NCBI RefSeq assembly: GCF_042675725.1
Contig: NZ_JBHTJN010000001.1
Span: 124,001-188,000 of the forward strand
From: Seminibacterium arietis
Lineage (GTDB): Bacteria; Pseudomonadota; Gammaproteobacteria; Enterobacterales; Pasteurellaceae
Length of the DNA stretch: 64,000 nt
Reading direction: 5' to 3'
The first letter of the stretch is position 1, and each line of letters opens with the position of its first letter. Positions 46,301-54,369 of this stretch are shown piece by piece. Below the pieces are notes generated by a model that ran no database searches, was not told the DNA's origin, and worked only from the letters and a program-made list of their open reading frames with translations. The translations under genes and the position numbers were made by a program.

Positions 46301-46319
46301 TCAAATGATAATAGTTTTC
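46301..46319. promoter_or_regulatory. Fur-like box upstream of the receptor gene
   Basis: TCAAATGATAATAGTTTTC matches the 19-bp Fur consensus at 13 positions. It overlaps a minus-strand -10 like TATTAT (46313-46308), suiting iron-dependent repression of the receptor-protease operon. Confidence 0.5.
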
Positions 46320-46394
46320 AACTATTTTAAATTAAAATTAAAAGAAATAATAGTAATATAATTTTTAAGTTTAAAATCAATAAATTAAAAACCA

Positions 46395-46574
46395 TTGATT
46401 TCTAAAAGCGTCCGTTATTTTTTTGTAACAGGGATCGGAATGGGTTATTTTGATTTTAATTTCGTTGGCTTAATTAACAAACAAGAGAATAAGCTAGTTG
46501 CTACTGTCTACACCAACACCACAAAAAATCAAAAACAAAAAAGACTTTCAAAGCAACAGACTAACTCGCAATAA
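46395..46574 (+). other. Open frame of unknown status in the receptor upstream region
   Basis: A plus-strand frame opens with a TTG at 46395 or an ATG at 46440 and closes at 46574, giving 59 or 44 residues: a hydrophobic part RYFFVTGIGMGYFDFNFVGL then a basic, asparagine- and lysine-rich tail. I do not recognise it and the ribosome site is weak. The rest of the 474-bp gap (46285-46758) is AT-rich; it contains the Fur-like box on the left and inverted repeats near 46678-46705 before the rpmE2 start. Confidence 0.2.
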
Positions 46575-46758
46575 TTGCTAATAGCAGTACGGCTTTCGCT
46601 AGCTCTTTTGTCATGTTGAAAATTTCATTAGTTGGATAAAGATATATATTATTTTAAGAAAACTTATTTAGCATTAAAAAATAAGATTTGATTATTATTC
46701 TTATTTAAGATAAGATTTGCCATGTAAGTTATTTTTCAATGCAAAATAAGAGGTTTTA

Positions 46759-47025
46759 ATGAAAAAAGGTATTCATCCTGAAAATTATCGCACGGTGTTA
46801 TTTTATGATAGTAATGCAAAAAAAGGATTTCTAATTCGTTCTTGTGCAAGAACTACAAATACAATGAAATGGGAAGACGGCAATGAGTATCCTGTTTTTA
46901 TGTGTGACACATCTTCAGCTTCACATCCATTTTATACTGGCAAAACAAGACAAATTGCAAATGAAGGTCGAGCCAGTGACTTTGCTACCCGTTATGGTAA
47001 ATTTGGCACATTAAAATCAAAATAA
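46759..47025 (+). CDS. rpmE2: Ribosomal protein L31 type B
   Basis: Large-subunit protein L31 in the zinc-independent form (YkgM type), 88 residues. The sequence MKKGIHPENYRTVLFYDSN is typical and the CxxC zinc motif of type A L31 is missing. Such paralogues replace the zinc form under zinc starvation and release zinc. AAGAGG precedes the ATG. It forms a pair with the L36 gene 9 nt downstream, as ykgM-ykgO in E. coli. A Zur site was sought but not found convincingly. Confidence 0.93.
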   Translation: MKKGIHPENYRTVLFYDSNAKKGFLIRSCARTTNTMKWEDGNEYPVFMCDTSSASHPFYTGKTRQIANEGRASDFATRYGKFGTLKSK

Positions 47026-47034
47026 AGAGGCTTT

Positions 47035-47178
47035 ATGCAAGTTCTATCGTCATTAAAAAGTGCAAAAAACCGACATCCAGGTTGCAAAATTGTACGTCGT
47101 CATGGTGTAGTTTACGTTATTTGTAAAGAAAATCCTCGTTTCAAAGCACGTCAAGGCGGGAAGAAAAAGAGAAAATAA
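47035..47178 (+). CDS. rpmJ2: Ribosomal protein L36, zinc-independent type
   Basis: A 47-residue L36 paralogue of the YkgO type: MQVLSSLKSAKNRHPGCKIV, then RRHGVVYVICKENPRF and a basic tail GGKKKRK. It lacks the full CxxC...C...H zinc set of normal L36. AAAGAGG precedes the ATG at 47035. It is co-transcribed with L31B and followed by a terminator. Confidence 0.93.
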   Translation: MQVLSSLKSAKNRHPGCKIVRRHGVVYVICKENPRFKARQGGKKKRK

Positions 47179-47238
47179 TGTTTAAAAGATAAGAAATTTA
47201 GACTTTGTGTGTAATTCTTGAGTAAATACTCAAAATTC

Positions 47239-47271
47239 TCCCCTGATATTTGAATATTAGGGGATTTTTTT
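47239..47271 (+). terminator. Terminator after the L31B-L36 operon
   Basis: TCCCCTGATATT (47239-47250) pairs with AATATTAGGGGA (47253-47264) with one wobble pair, followed by seven T residues. Confidence 0.88.
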
Positions 47272-47425
47272 ACAGCTCTATTAAAATGACACCACAAAAA
47301 AGATAAAAGTAAAAAAATAATCATCGTATTTCATTATTTGTTATGAATATGTTGCATTTACAAATTGACAACTTTAAACTATATAAGTTTAGAATGAATT
47401 TAAAAAATTCACTGGGGAAAAAACG

Positions 47426-48139
47426 ATGGTAACGCCACAAATATTGATTGTTGAAGATGAAGTGATTACAAGAAATACATTAAAAAGTATTTTTGAGGCA
47501 GAAGGCTATAATGTATTTGAAGCTGGTGACGGTACACAAATGCATAAAATTATTTCTACACAAAAAGTTGATCTCGTTATTATGGACATCAATTTACCTG
47601 GCAAAAATGGACTTATGCTAGCAAGAGAATTACGAGAAAATACTGATACTGCTTTAATGTTTCTAACGGGACGAGACAATGAAGTCGATAAAATTTTAGG
47701 TTTGGAAATTGGTGCAGATGATTATATTACTAAGCCATTTAACCCACGTGAGTTAACTATCAGAGCAAGAAATCTGTTACAACGTACAATGTTAGAACAA
47801 CACAAACAACCTCAACAAGAGATTGAACAATATCGCTTTAATGGTTGGGTATTAGATTTAAATAGTCATACTCTATCTAATCCAGAGGGGGAAGAATTTA
47901 AATTACCACGCAGTGAGTTTCGTGCAATGTTACATTTTTGCGAGAATCCAGGTAAAATTCAAACTCGTGAAGAATTGCTTAGAAAAATGACAGGGCGAGA
48001 TCTTAAACCGCAAGATAGAACTGTTGATGTTACTATTCGCCGTATTCGTAAGCACTTTGAAAATCATCCATCAACACCTGAAATTATCGCAACAATTCAT
48101 GGTGAAGGATATCGCTTCTGTGGCGAAATTGAACGTTAA
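47426..48139 (+). CDS. arcA: Aerobic respiration control response regulator ArcA
   Basis: OmpR-family regulator phosphorylated by ArcB under low oxygen. The receiver has phospho-acceptor D54 in LVIMDINLPG, acidic pair E10 and D11, and conserved GADDYITKPF. The winged-helix DNA-binding domain runs from about 135 with LPRSEFRAMLHFCENPGK and TVDVTIRRIRKHFE. 237 residues, close to E. coli ArcA. A TTGACA at 47365-47370 and TAGAAT at 47390-47395 may form its promoter with a long 19-nt spacer. A strong terminator follows. Confidence 0.96.
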   Translation: MVTPQILIVEDEVITRNTLKSIFEAEGYNVFEAGDGTQMHKIISTQKVDLVIMDINLPGKNGLMLARELRENTDTALMFLTGRDNEVDKILGLEIGADDYITKPFNPRELTIRARNLLQRTMLEQHKQPQQEIEQYRFNGWVLDLNSHTLSNPEGEEFKLPRSEFRAMLHFCENPGKIQTREELLRKMTGRDLKPQDRTVDVTIRRIRKHFENHPSTPEIIATIHGEGYRFCGEIER

Positions 48140-48151
48140 AAGATGCTCTTC

Positions 48152-48192
48152 AAATCCGTGAATAACACGAAAGTTATTCACGGATTTTTTTT
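48152..48192 (+). terminator. Terminator after arcA
   Basis: AAATCCGTGAATAAC pairs perfectly with GTTATTCACGGATTT (48152-48166 with 48173-48187) around a 6-nt loop, followed by more T residues. It may also stop the SGNH-gene transcript arriving from the right. Confidence 0.9.
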
Positions 48193-48205
48193 GTGTAATA
48201 AATGA

Positions 48206-48844
48206 TCAATCTGGTATGTATGGTAATAATAAAGATCGTAGCAATTCATAGCCTTTAGCAGTAAAATGCACTCCGTCTGTAGTAAGTTCCCTACGTAAAT
48301 TATGCTGCTCATCTGCAAAAGTGCGGTAAGTTTCAATAAAATTTACTCTTTTTGGACAGTGAGATTTCAAATAACTATTAAGCTCCCGAATTTGTGTATT
48401 TTTAACTTTTTCACAATTCAATACTGGTGTTAATTCCAATAAAAAATACTGGGATTCTGGTGATATTCCCACCAAACTATCAAATATTTCCGTTAACCAT
48501 TCACTTACTTTCTTTGGAGAATATTCTATTTCTTTCAAAATATCATTGACCCCTAAGAAAACAAAAACCGTTTTTCCTAAGTGTTCAATATATTGAGGAC
48601 GGATCAAAATATCTAAATATTGAAAGCTACTGATACCTGATATACCTAGATTAGCAATAGATTTACCCTTTAAATTAGGTGGATAAATTTCACAATCTGA
48701 CCACATATCAAATAATGAATGCCCTATTAATGTAATATCTGCTAATTGTTTAAACTGTTTTTCTTTTGTTTGATAACGTTCAAACATCTGAATATCTGTT
48801 AAGAAGCCTTGTTGTTCAATATATTCCGTACGCGATACTGGCAT
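48206..48844 (-). CDS. SGNH/GDSL-type hydrolase in the ABC transporter operon
   Basis: A 212-residue esterase or acylhydrolase of the SGNH fold. Block I is LIGHSLFD with the nucleophile S43, block II contains G69-like IANLGISGISS, block III FLGVNDI, and block V DGVHF with the catalytic Asp-His. No signal peptide, so it is cytoplasmic. AGGAG precedes the ATG and it starts 3 nt after the flavoprotein stop, so the two are translationally linked. The substrate is unknown; the operon suggests it acts on the imported ligand. Confidence 0.8.
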   Translation of the reverse strand: MPVSRTEYIEQQGFLTDIQMFERYQTKEKQFKQLADITLIGHSLFDMWSDCEIYPPNLKGKSIANLGISGISSFQYLDILIRPQYIEHLGKTVFVFLGVNDILKEIEYSPKKVSEWLTEIFDSLVGISPESQYFLLELTPVLNCEKVKNTQIRELNSYLKSHCPKRVNFIETYRTFADEQHNLRRELTTDGVHFTAKGYELLRSLLLPYIPD

Positions 48845-48847
48845 AAA

Positions 48848-50431
48848 TTATTCTCCTAAACTGATTTGATGTGAACCTAAAGATTGTTTACGATTAATCA
48901 TTGCATGTACTATTAATTGTGCCGTTTTAATAGCATGATAAATTTCGATGCTATGCATTTTGGTAAGATCAATAGAACAATCTTTTTCTAACTGCTGTAA
49001 TTTAGTAATTAAAAATTGCAAATTTTTTTCAGTTCTATACACATTGGCAAATTGATTCATTAGTACTTTTACTTGCCGCAATATCTCACTTGATGAGAGA
49101 TCAGATTTTTTCTCTTGATTGGCTAAATGTTGTAAATATTGCATTCCTTTTAATAGATAATGTGTTTTACTTTTTGTAAACAAGTGCGGTGTACTTTCCA
49201 CAATCTTTTGTATCGCTCTTTTAGCGAATACTAAACAACCACCTACAGAATTTCCTCCTAAGCGATTTGCCCCTTCAATACACGCTGAAATCTCTCCTAC
49301 CGCAAACAGTCCTTGTACTGCCGTTTCGGCATATTCATTAATTTCAATACCACCATTACAACTATGTGCAAAAGGTCGGATTACTACTTCATCTTGCAAT
49401 AAATGAATATCCATTTCTTTTTTTAACCATGTTAAATAAACTTGATAAAACTCGGTTTGATCCTGATAAAGTTCAGGAGAATAATGTAAATACACCCCTT
49501 TTTCTGTAGGATTTTCAACTAAATGTTTCATTATCACGAGATCAAATTCAACACTTTGAAAATCTATACTAAAAGGAGCATAGCTACTACGTTGCAACAC
49601 CATTTGCTGAAATTGTTTTGGTGACAAATGAGCAAATAAATCCCTACCTTTACTATCAGTAACTTTTACCAAGTATTTTAAAGTATGTTCACCAAACAAC
49701 ACTTTATACTTAGGCTTAATAAAAGCAGGAATGAATTGAATAAATTCAAGATTGATTAATTTCACTCCTGCTTGATAAGCAACATAGTGGGTTGAACCAA
49801 TTATATCCGCAGGATAAAGATTATCCTGATACAAACCTGCAATACCACCTGTAGCAAGAATAATGTTTCCTGTATGACAAAATATATAACGGATCTGACC
49901 GCCCTTTTGTTGAGCAAAAATAGCACCTTTTACTTGATTATCTTCAGTAACAATATGCAACAAAACAGCTTGATCATAAATTAGAGTTTGATGATTGGCT
50001 AAAATCTGTTTTGCTCGCTTAGCACTCTGTTGCCATTGATTAATTAAATAAATTGGACGAGAATAGTGTGCAAAGCAAGCGGGGCGATTATCTTGCCGTA
50101 ACCAAGGATTAAATCCAATTCTTCCTAGCAGTTCAATAGCTTGTGGTGATTCTTCTACATAAGCTTTAACAATTTTAGGATTATTCACACCACAAGCAAC
50201 GCGTTCAATTTCTTGCTGAAAAAGAATTTTATCATCGGAATTACCTGTTATTTGAATACCAAGTGTTGCTTTTAATGGAAAAAAGCTAGCCCCACCTACT
50301 ATTGATTTACTAATCAGAATCGGATTAAGCCCTTTCTCCTTTGCCTCAATACAACAAGACAGTCCCGCAATACCAGCTCCAACAATCAATAATTCTGTTT
50401 CAATTTGTTGGCAAATTTCAATATTTGTCAT
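48848..50431 (-). CDS. FAD-binding fumarate reductase/L-aspartate oxidase-like flavoprotein
   Basis: A 527-residue cytoplasmic flavoprotein of the FrdA/SdhA/NadB superfamily. The dinucleotide motif GAGIAG is at 18-23. The substrate-domain His and Arg residues of the family are seen in IRPFAHSCNGGIEINEY and GANRLGGNSVGGCLVF. There is no FMN-binding or cytochrome domain. It is not a clear NadB or FrdA orthologue, as those genes have their own loci and sequence marks. It lies 82 nt after the transporter ATPase gene. The reaction is probably a dehydrogenation or reduction of a carboxylate; the substrate is unknown. Confidence 0.8.
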   Translation of the reverse strand: MTNIEICQQIETELLIVGAGIAGLSCCIEAKEKGLNPILISKSIVGGASFFPLKATLGIQITGNSDDKILFQQEIERVACGVNNPKIVKAYVEESPQAIELLGRIGFNPWLRQDNRPACFAHYSRPIYLINQWQQSAKRAKQILANHQTLIYDQAVLLHIVTEDNQVKGAIFAQQKGGQIRYIFCHTGNIILATGGIAGLYQDNLYPADIIGSTHYVAYQAGVKLINLEFIQFIPAFIKPKYKVLFGEHTLKYLVKVTDSKGRDLFAHLSPKQFQQMVLQRSSYAPFSIDFQSVEFDLVIMKHLVENPTEKGVYLHYSPELYQDQTEFYQVYLTWLKKEMDIHLLQDEVVIRPFAHSCNGGIEINEYAETAVQGLFAVGEISACIEGANRLGGNSVGGCLVFAKRAIQKIVESTPHLFTKSKTHYLLKGMQYLQHLANQEKKSDLSSSEILRQVKVLMNQFANVYRTEKNLQFLITKLQQLEKDCSIDLTKMHSIEIYHAIKTAQLIVHAMINRKQSLGSHQISLGE

Positions 50432-50513
50432 AAGTTACGAATCTTTTGTTAAAGATTAATTCAAAATTAACATCTTAAAATATATTGATAAGCTATTCTC
50501 TAGCATGTTACTG

Positions 50514-51320
50514 CTACAATAATGACGGTGCTGCATTAAGCAAAATTTTAGTATATTTTTGTTGTGGGTTATCAAAAATATCCATCGCTTCGCCCTGTTC
50601 TACAATTAAACCACCATTCATTACTACAATACGATCTGATACTTGACGAACAGTTTGCAAATCATGAGAAATAAATACCATAGCAAGATTTAGTTCTTTT
50701 TTAAGATCAGCAAGTAAATTCAATACTTGAGCTCGCACAGAGACATCAAGAGCGGAAGTAGGTTCATCAGCCACAATTAATTTTGGATTTAGTGCCAATG
50801 CACGAGCAATGGCAACCCTCTGTTTTTGTCCTCCCGATAAGCGTGTCGGCTCAACTAAAGCTGCTGAACGAGGCAATCCTACACGAGAAAGAAGTTCATA
50901 CACTCGTTTTTCACGCTCATGAGATTGTAGTACATTATGGATATCCATTGGATCTTTTAATATATCCAACACTCGCATTCTTGGGTTGAGTGCAGTAGCA
51001 GGATCTTGAAAAATTACCGAAACTTGTCGTCCAAACTGTTTTCGAGCTTCTGCACTACCATATTTCATCTGTAGTCCATTAAATTTTACTGTACCAGAGG
51101 TTGGTTTTTGTAACCCTATCATCACACTGGCAAGAGTTGATTTACCACACCCCGATTGTCCCACCAAACCTAAAGTTTCTCCTGCTCGAATATTTAAACT
51201 AACGCCACCTACAGCGGTAAATTTCTTTGGATTGAATAACGATCCATCACGGGAAGGAAATTGCACCACAATGTCTTTTAATTCAATAATTGGCTGTGTT
51301 TTTAACACCTTCATGCTCAT
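50514..51320 (-). CDS. Peptide/nickel-type ABC transporter ATPase (DppF-like)
   Basis: A 268-residue ATPase with Walker A GQSGCGKST (about 57-65), signature LSGGQKQR and Walker B LIVADEPTSALD, all intact. The C-terminus fits the DppF/OppF class. It starts 3 nt after the fused permease-ATPase gene and completes the importer. Operon partners are a solute-binding protein, a permease, the fusion, a flavoprotein and an SGNH hydrolase. Confidence 0.9.
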   Translation of the reverse strand: MSMKVLKTQPIIELKDIVVQFPSRDGSLFNPKKFTAVGGVSLNIRAGETLGLVGQSGCGKSTLASVMIGLQKPTSGTVKFNGLQMKYGSAEARKQFGRQVSVIFQDPATALNPRMRVLDILKDPMDIHNVLQSHEREKRVYELLSRVGLPRSAALVEPTRLSGGQKQRVAIARALALNPKLIVADEPTSALDVSVRAQVLNLLADLKKELNLAMVFISHDLQTVRQVSDRIVVMNGGLIVEQGEAMDIFDNPQQKYTKILLNAAPSLL

Positions 51321-51323
51321 AGT

Positions 51324-53279
51324 TTAACTCTCCAAATGTGATGCCCATAAATGTTTCGGGTTATCTTCTGCTTTTACTAATTTCAAATGTTGATTTGGAT
51401 TAGCATCAGGACGCAGAGAACGACTAGCAAATCGATCACCTTTAGCGAAATCAAAAGGCGAAGGGACACTACCTGGAATTTGATACAATCGTTCCGCACG
51501 ACATTCAGTAGAAAGTACTGATCCCAGTAATCCTCTAGTATATTCATGCATCGGATTCATTAATAATGAACTAGTTGGAGCGGCTTCAACTACTTGTCCT
51601 GCGTACATCACTGTAATATGGTGTGCGATTTGTGCTACTAAAGCTAAATCATGACTAACAAATACCATAGCAAAACCTAATTTATCTCGTAGCTCATTAA
51701 GTAATTTAATCACTTCTGCTTGTACTGTTACATCAAGTGCTGTAGTAGGTTCATCAGCAATCAATAACTTAGGCTCTCTAGCCAATGCCATGGCAATTAA
51801 TACTCGTTGACGTTGCCCGCCAGATAGTTCATGTGGATAACGATTTAATGTTTTTTCAGGTTCCAATTTAACCCACCGTAAAAGCGTCTCTGCACTTTGT
51901 TTACCACCTCGACTAATCAATTGAGCCATTTGATCTTTAATTCGCATTGATGGATTTAATGCACTTAAAGCATCTTGATAAATCATAGAAATTTCGTGAC
52001 CCCGCAGATCATTTAATTTATCTGTATTTAACAAATTATGTTGATTTCCTGCTCGATCTGTAAAAAGAATTTCTCCTGTAATCTTAGCTGTTTTCGGCAA
52101 CAATCCCATAATAGAAAACGCAGAAATTGATTTACCACAACCAGATTCACCTACTAACCCCATCGTTTCACCTTCATGAACCGTAAAACTAATATTATCT
52201 ACTAATGGAATATCACCATAACGATTAGGAAAACAAATAGATAAATCTTTTACTTGCAAGATTGGCTTCATTGTAGAATTAAGTTGCATACGATCTGTAC
52301 GCTTAGATTCTTTTTGATTTAATTTTAATAAATAACGTTTAAGAGCTAAACTTTCTGCCATAGCTTCTTGTACATCAGTAGAAAGAGGTTTTGATACATC
52401 ACTTTTATTGTTCTTTGGATTACGTTTAAGTTTTGGATTTACTAGTGCATCAGTCAACCCTTCTGACAAAATATTAAGCGATAACACTGTTAACAGAATC
52501 ATTAATCCTGCAAAAGTAGTTGCCCACCAAAAACCACTCAATACTAAATTTCTACCTTCAGATAACACATTTCCCCAAGAAGGGTACGGTGGTTGTACTC
52601 CTGCTCCTAAAAAAGAAAGAGATGCTTCTAACACAATTGCATCTGCTACCATTACTGTAGCAAAAACTAAAACAGGTGCTGCTGTATTACGTACTACGTG
52701 CTTTAACAAAATATAACTTCTACTGCCACCAATCACTCGTTCTGCTCTAATATAATCTTCTTCCCACTGGGAAACCACATTAGCTCGCACAACCCTTGCC
52801 AATTGAGGGGTATACACTACAGCGATAGTTAAAATAATTACTGGAACAGTGTTACCAAAAGTAGCCAACAATACCGCAGCCAACGCTATCCCTGGAAATG
52901 CCATCAAAATATCCATCAGACGCATAATAACTTCATTACCCAGTTTACTCGCTGTAGCAGCAGTTGCACCAAGTATACTACCCAAAATTATCGCAAAACC
53001 AACCGCACCTAACCCTATAAATAGCGATGTTCTCGCTCCAAAAACTAAGCGAGAGAAAATGTCTCGCCCTAAGCGATCCGTACCAAACCAATAGTCGCGA
53101 CTAGGTGCCTGTACTGGTCGCAAAGTTTGCAATGGATCGTAAGGAGAGACCCAAGGTGCAAAAATAGCGATTAGTGCGATCAATATAATAAAAATTAAAG
53201 CGACTTTGGAAGCCATTGATAATGCTTTGAATCTTGCTCCACTTTGAGCAAGTCTTTCTGCTAATCCTTGACGAAACAT
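51324..53279 (-). CDS. Fused ABC permease-ATPase (DppC-DppD fusion)
   Basis: A 651-residue two-domain importer protein. Residues about 1-290 are a DppC-type permease (WFGTDRLGRDIFSRLVFGA, and the coupling loop EDYIRAERVIGGSRSYILLK). A charged linker (about 290-338) leads to a complete ATPase (about 339-651) with Walker A GESGCGKS, LSGGQRQRVLIAMAL and Walker B LLIADEPTTALD. A methionine, MKPILQVKDLS, opens the second domain, marking the likely fusion point of two ancestral genes. The start overlaps the upstream permease stop by one base (TAATG). A single frame runs through, with no sign of a frameshift. Confidence 0.88.
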   Translation of the reverse strand: MFRQGLAERLAQSGARFKALSMASKVALIFIILIALIAIFAPWVSPYDPLQTLRPVQAPSRDYWFGTDRLGRDIFSRLVFGARTSLFIGLGAVGFAIILGSILGATAATASKLGNEVIMRLMDILMAFPGIALAAVLLATFGNTVPVIILTIAVVYTPQLARVVRANVVSQWEEDYIRAERVIGGSRSYILLKHVVRNTAAPVLVFATVMVADAIVLEASLSFLGAGVQPPYPSWGNVLSEGRNLVLSGFWWATTFAGLMILLTVLSLNILSEGLTDALVNPKLKRNPKNNKSDVSKPLSTDVQEAMAESLALKRYLLKLNQKESKRTDRMQLNSTMKPILQVKDLSICFPNRYGDIPLVDNISFTVHEGETMGLVGESGCGKSISAFSIMGLLPKTAKITGEILFTDRAGNQHNLLNTDKLNDLRGHEISMIYQDALSALNPSMRIKDQMAQLISRGGKQSAETLLRWVKLEPEKTLNRYPHELSGGQRQRVLIAMALAREPKLLIADEPTTALDVTVQAEVIKLLNELRDKLGFAMVFVSHDLALVAQIAHHITVMYAGQVVEAAPTSSLLMNPMHEYTRGLLGSVLSTECRAERLYQIPGSVPSPFDFAKGDRFASRSLRPDANPNQHLKLVKAEDNPKHLWASHLES

Positions 53280-54259
53280 TATAAACTCCGAATTTTTGGA
53301 TTGATCACAAGGTACAATACATCAACGATAATATTGACCAATACAAAGCTAAAGGCGATGGTTAGTACAACACCTTGCACTAAATGCAAATCATGATTGA
53401 CAATACCATTGAAAATCAATTTTCCCATACCAGGTAAGTCAAAAATTTGCTCAATAACTACCGCACCTCCAAGCAAATAACCAATTCTTAATCCTAATAC
53501 GGTAACTGGAGTAATCAGAGCATTTCGTAACACATTATGGCGAATAACAGTTGCATAAGGCACACCATTACCAATGGCTGTTCGTACATAATCTTTGTCC
53601 ATTTCTTCTACCATTGTTGTTCGTACAACTCGAATCAGAGAAGCACATACAGGTACAGCCAAAGCTAATGAAGGCAAAATCATTGAATGAAAATAGCCCA
53701 CTGGATCTTCACTAAAAGAAATAAAGCCACCTGATGGTAACCAATCTAGTTCTAGTGCAAAATATTGAATTAATAAAATACCAAGCCAAAAAGATGGAGT
53801 GGCTACTGCCGCTACAGATAACAAACGAATGATTTGATCAATCCAAGTATCACGATAAAGTGCCGCAATCACACCTAAAGTAAAAGATACTATTGCAGCA
53901 AGAAATACACCAATAAGTGTTAATTGTAGAGTCAATGGAAAAGCTTTTGCAATCAAAGAAGTAATTGGTTGCTCTGGTGATGTAGTCATGCCAAAATCTA
54001 AGTGAATTAAATCTCCGATAAAACGAAAATATTGCACAATTACAGGATCATTCAAACCATGTTGTTCTCGATAAAGTTGTTTTGCAGCCTCACTCGCACT
54101 TTCTCCTAATGCAACAGTAGCGGGATCACCTGGTGTGAATTGTAAGATAATAAAAACTAAAGCACTAACCCCCAGCATCATTATTGGTAATGCTGCGAAT
54201 CGACGTAGTAATAAGCGAAAGACAATTTCCATTGTTTTTTCTCCAACTATATAAATCAA
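53279..54259 (-). CDS. Peptide/nickel-type ABC transporter permease (DppB-like)
   Basis: A 326-residue inner-membrane permease with six helices. The DppB family marker FTPGDPATVALG follows the first helix, and the coupling loop RTTMVEEMDKDYVRTAIGNG lies about 220-240. The true N-terminus may be the Met in MEIVFRLLLRR (residue 10) since the ten-residue extension is charged and unusual. It overlaps the next gene by one base and follows the binding-protein gene after a hairpin. Confidence 0.88.
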   Translation of the reverse strand: MIYIVGEKTMEIVFRLLLRRFAALPIMMLGVSALVFIILQFTPGDPATVALGESASEAAKQLYREQHGLNDPVIVQYFRFIGDLIHLDFGMTTSPEQPITSLIAKAFPLTLQLTLIGVFLAAIVSFTLGVIAALYRDTWIDQIIRLLSVAAVATPSFWLGILLIQYFALELDWLPSGGFISFSEDPVGYFHSMILPSLALAVPVCASLIRVVRTTMVEEMDKDYVRTAIGNGVPYATVIRHNVLRNALITPVTVLGLRIGYLLGGAVVIEQIFDLPGMGKLIFNGIVNHDLHLVQGVVLTIAFSFVLVNIIVDVLYLVINPKIRSL

Positions 54260-54326
54260 GTCAGTAGAATAAATCTGCTGTCAATAAAGGTGCGGTCTAT
54301 TCATCACAACCACATATAAACGACTG

Positions 54327-54359
54327 CACTTTCTGCTTATTAACAATAAGCAGAAAGTG
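54327..54359 (-). promoter_or_regulatory. 15-bp hairpin between the binding-protein and permease genes
   Basis: CACTTTCTGCTTATT pairs perfectly with AATAAGCAGAAAGTG around a 3-nt loop, 11 nt after the binding-protein stop. On the minus strand no T run follows. Such stems usually stabilise the upstream message, giving more binding protein than permease. Confidence 0.65.
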
Positions 54360-54369
54360 AGAAAATTAA

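Noticed and set aside
46621..46758. Zur box upstream of rpmE2
   Set aside because: Inverted repeats such as AAATAAGA/TCTTATTT exist but do not match the known Zur consensus; too AT-rich to trust.
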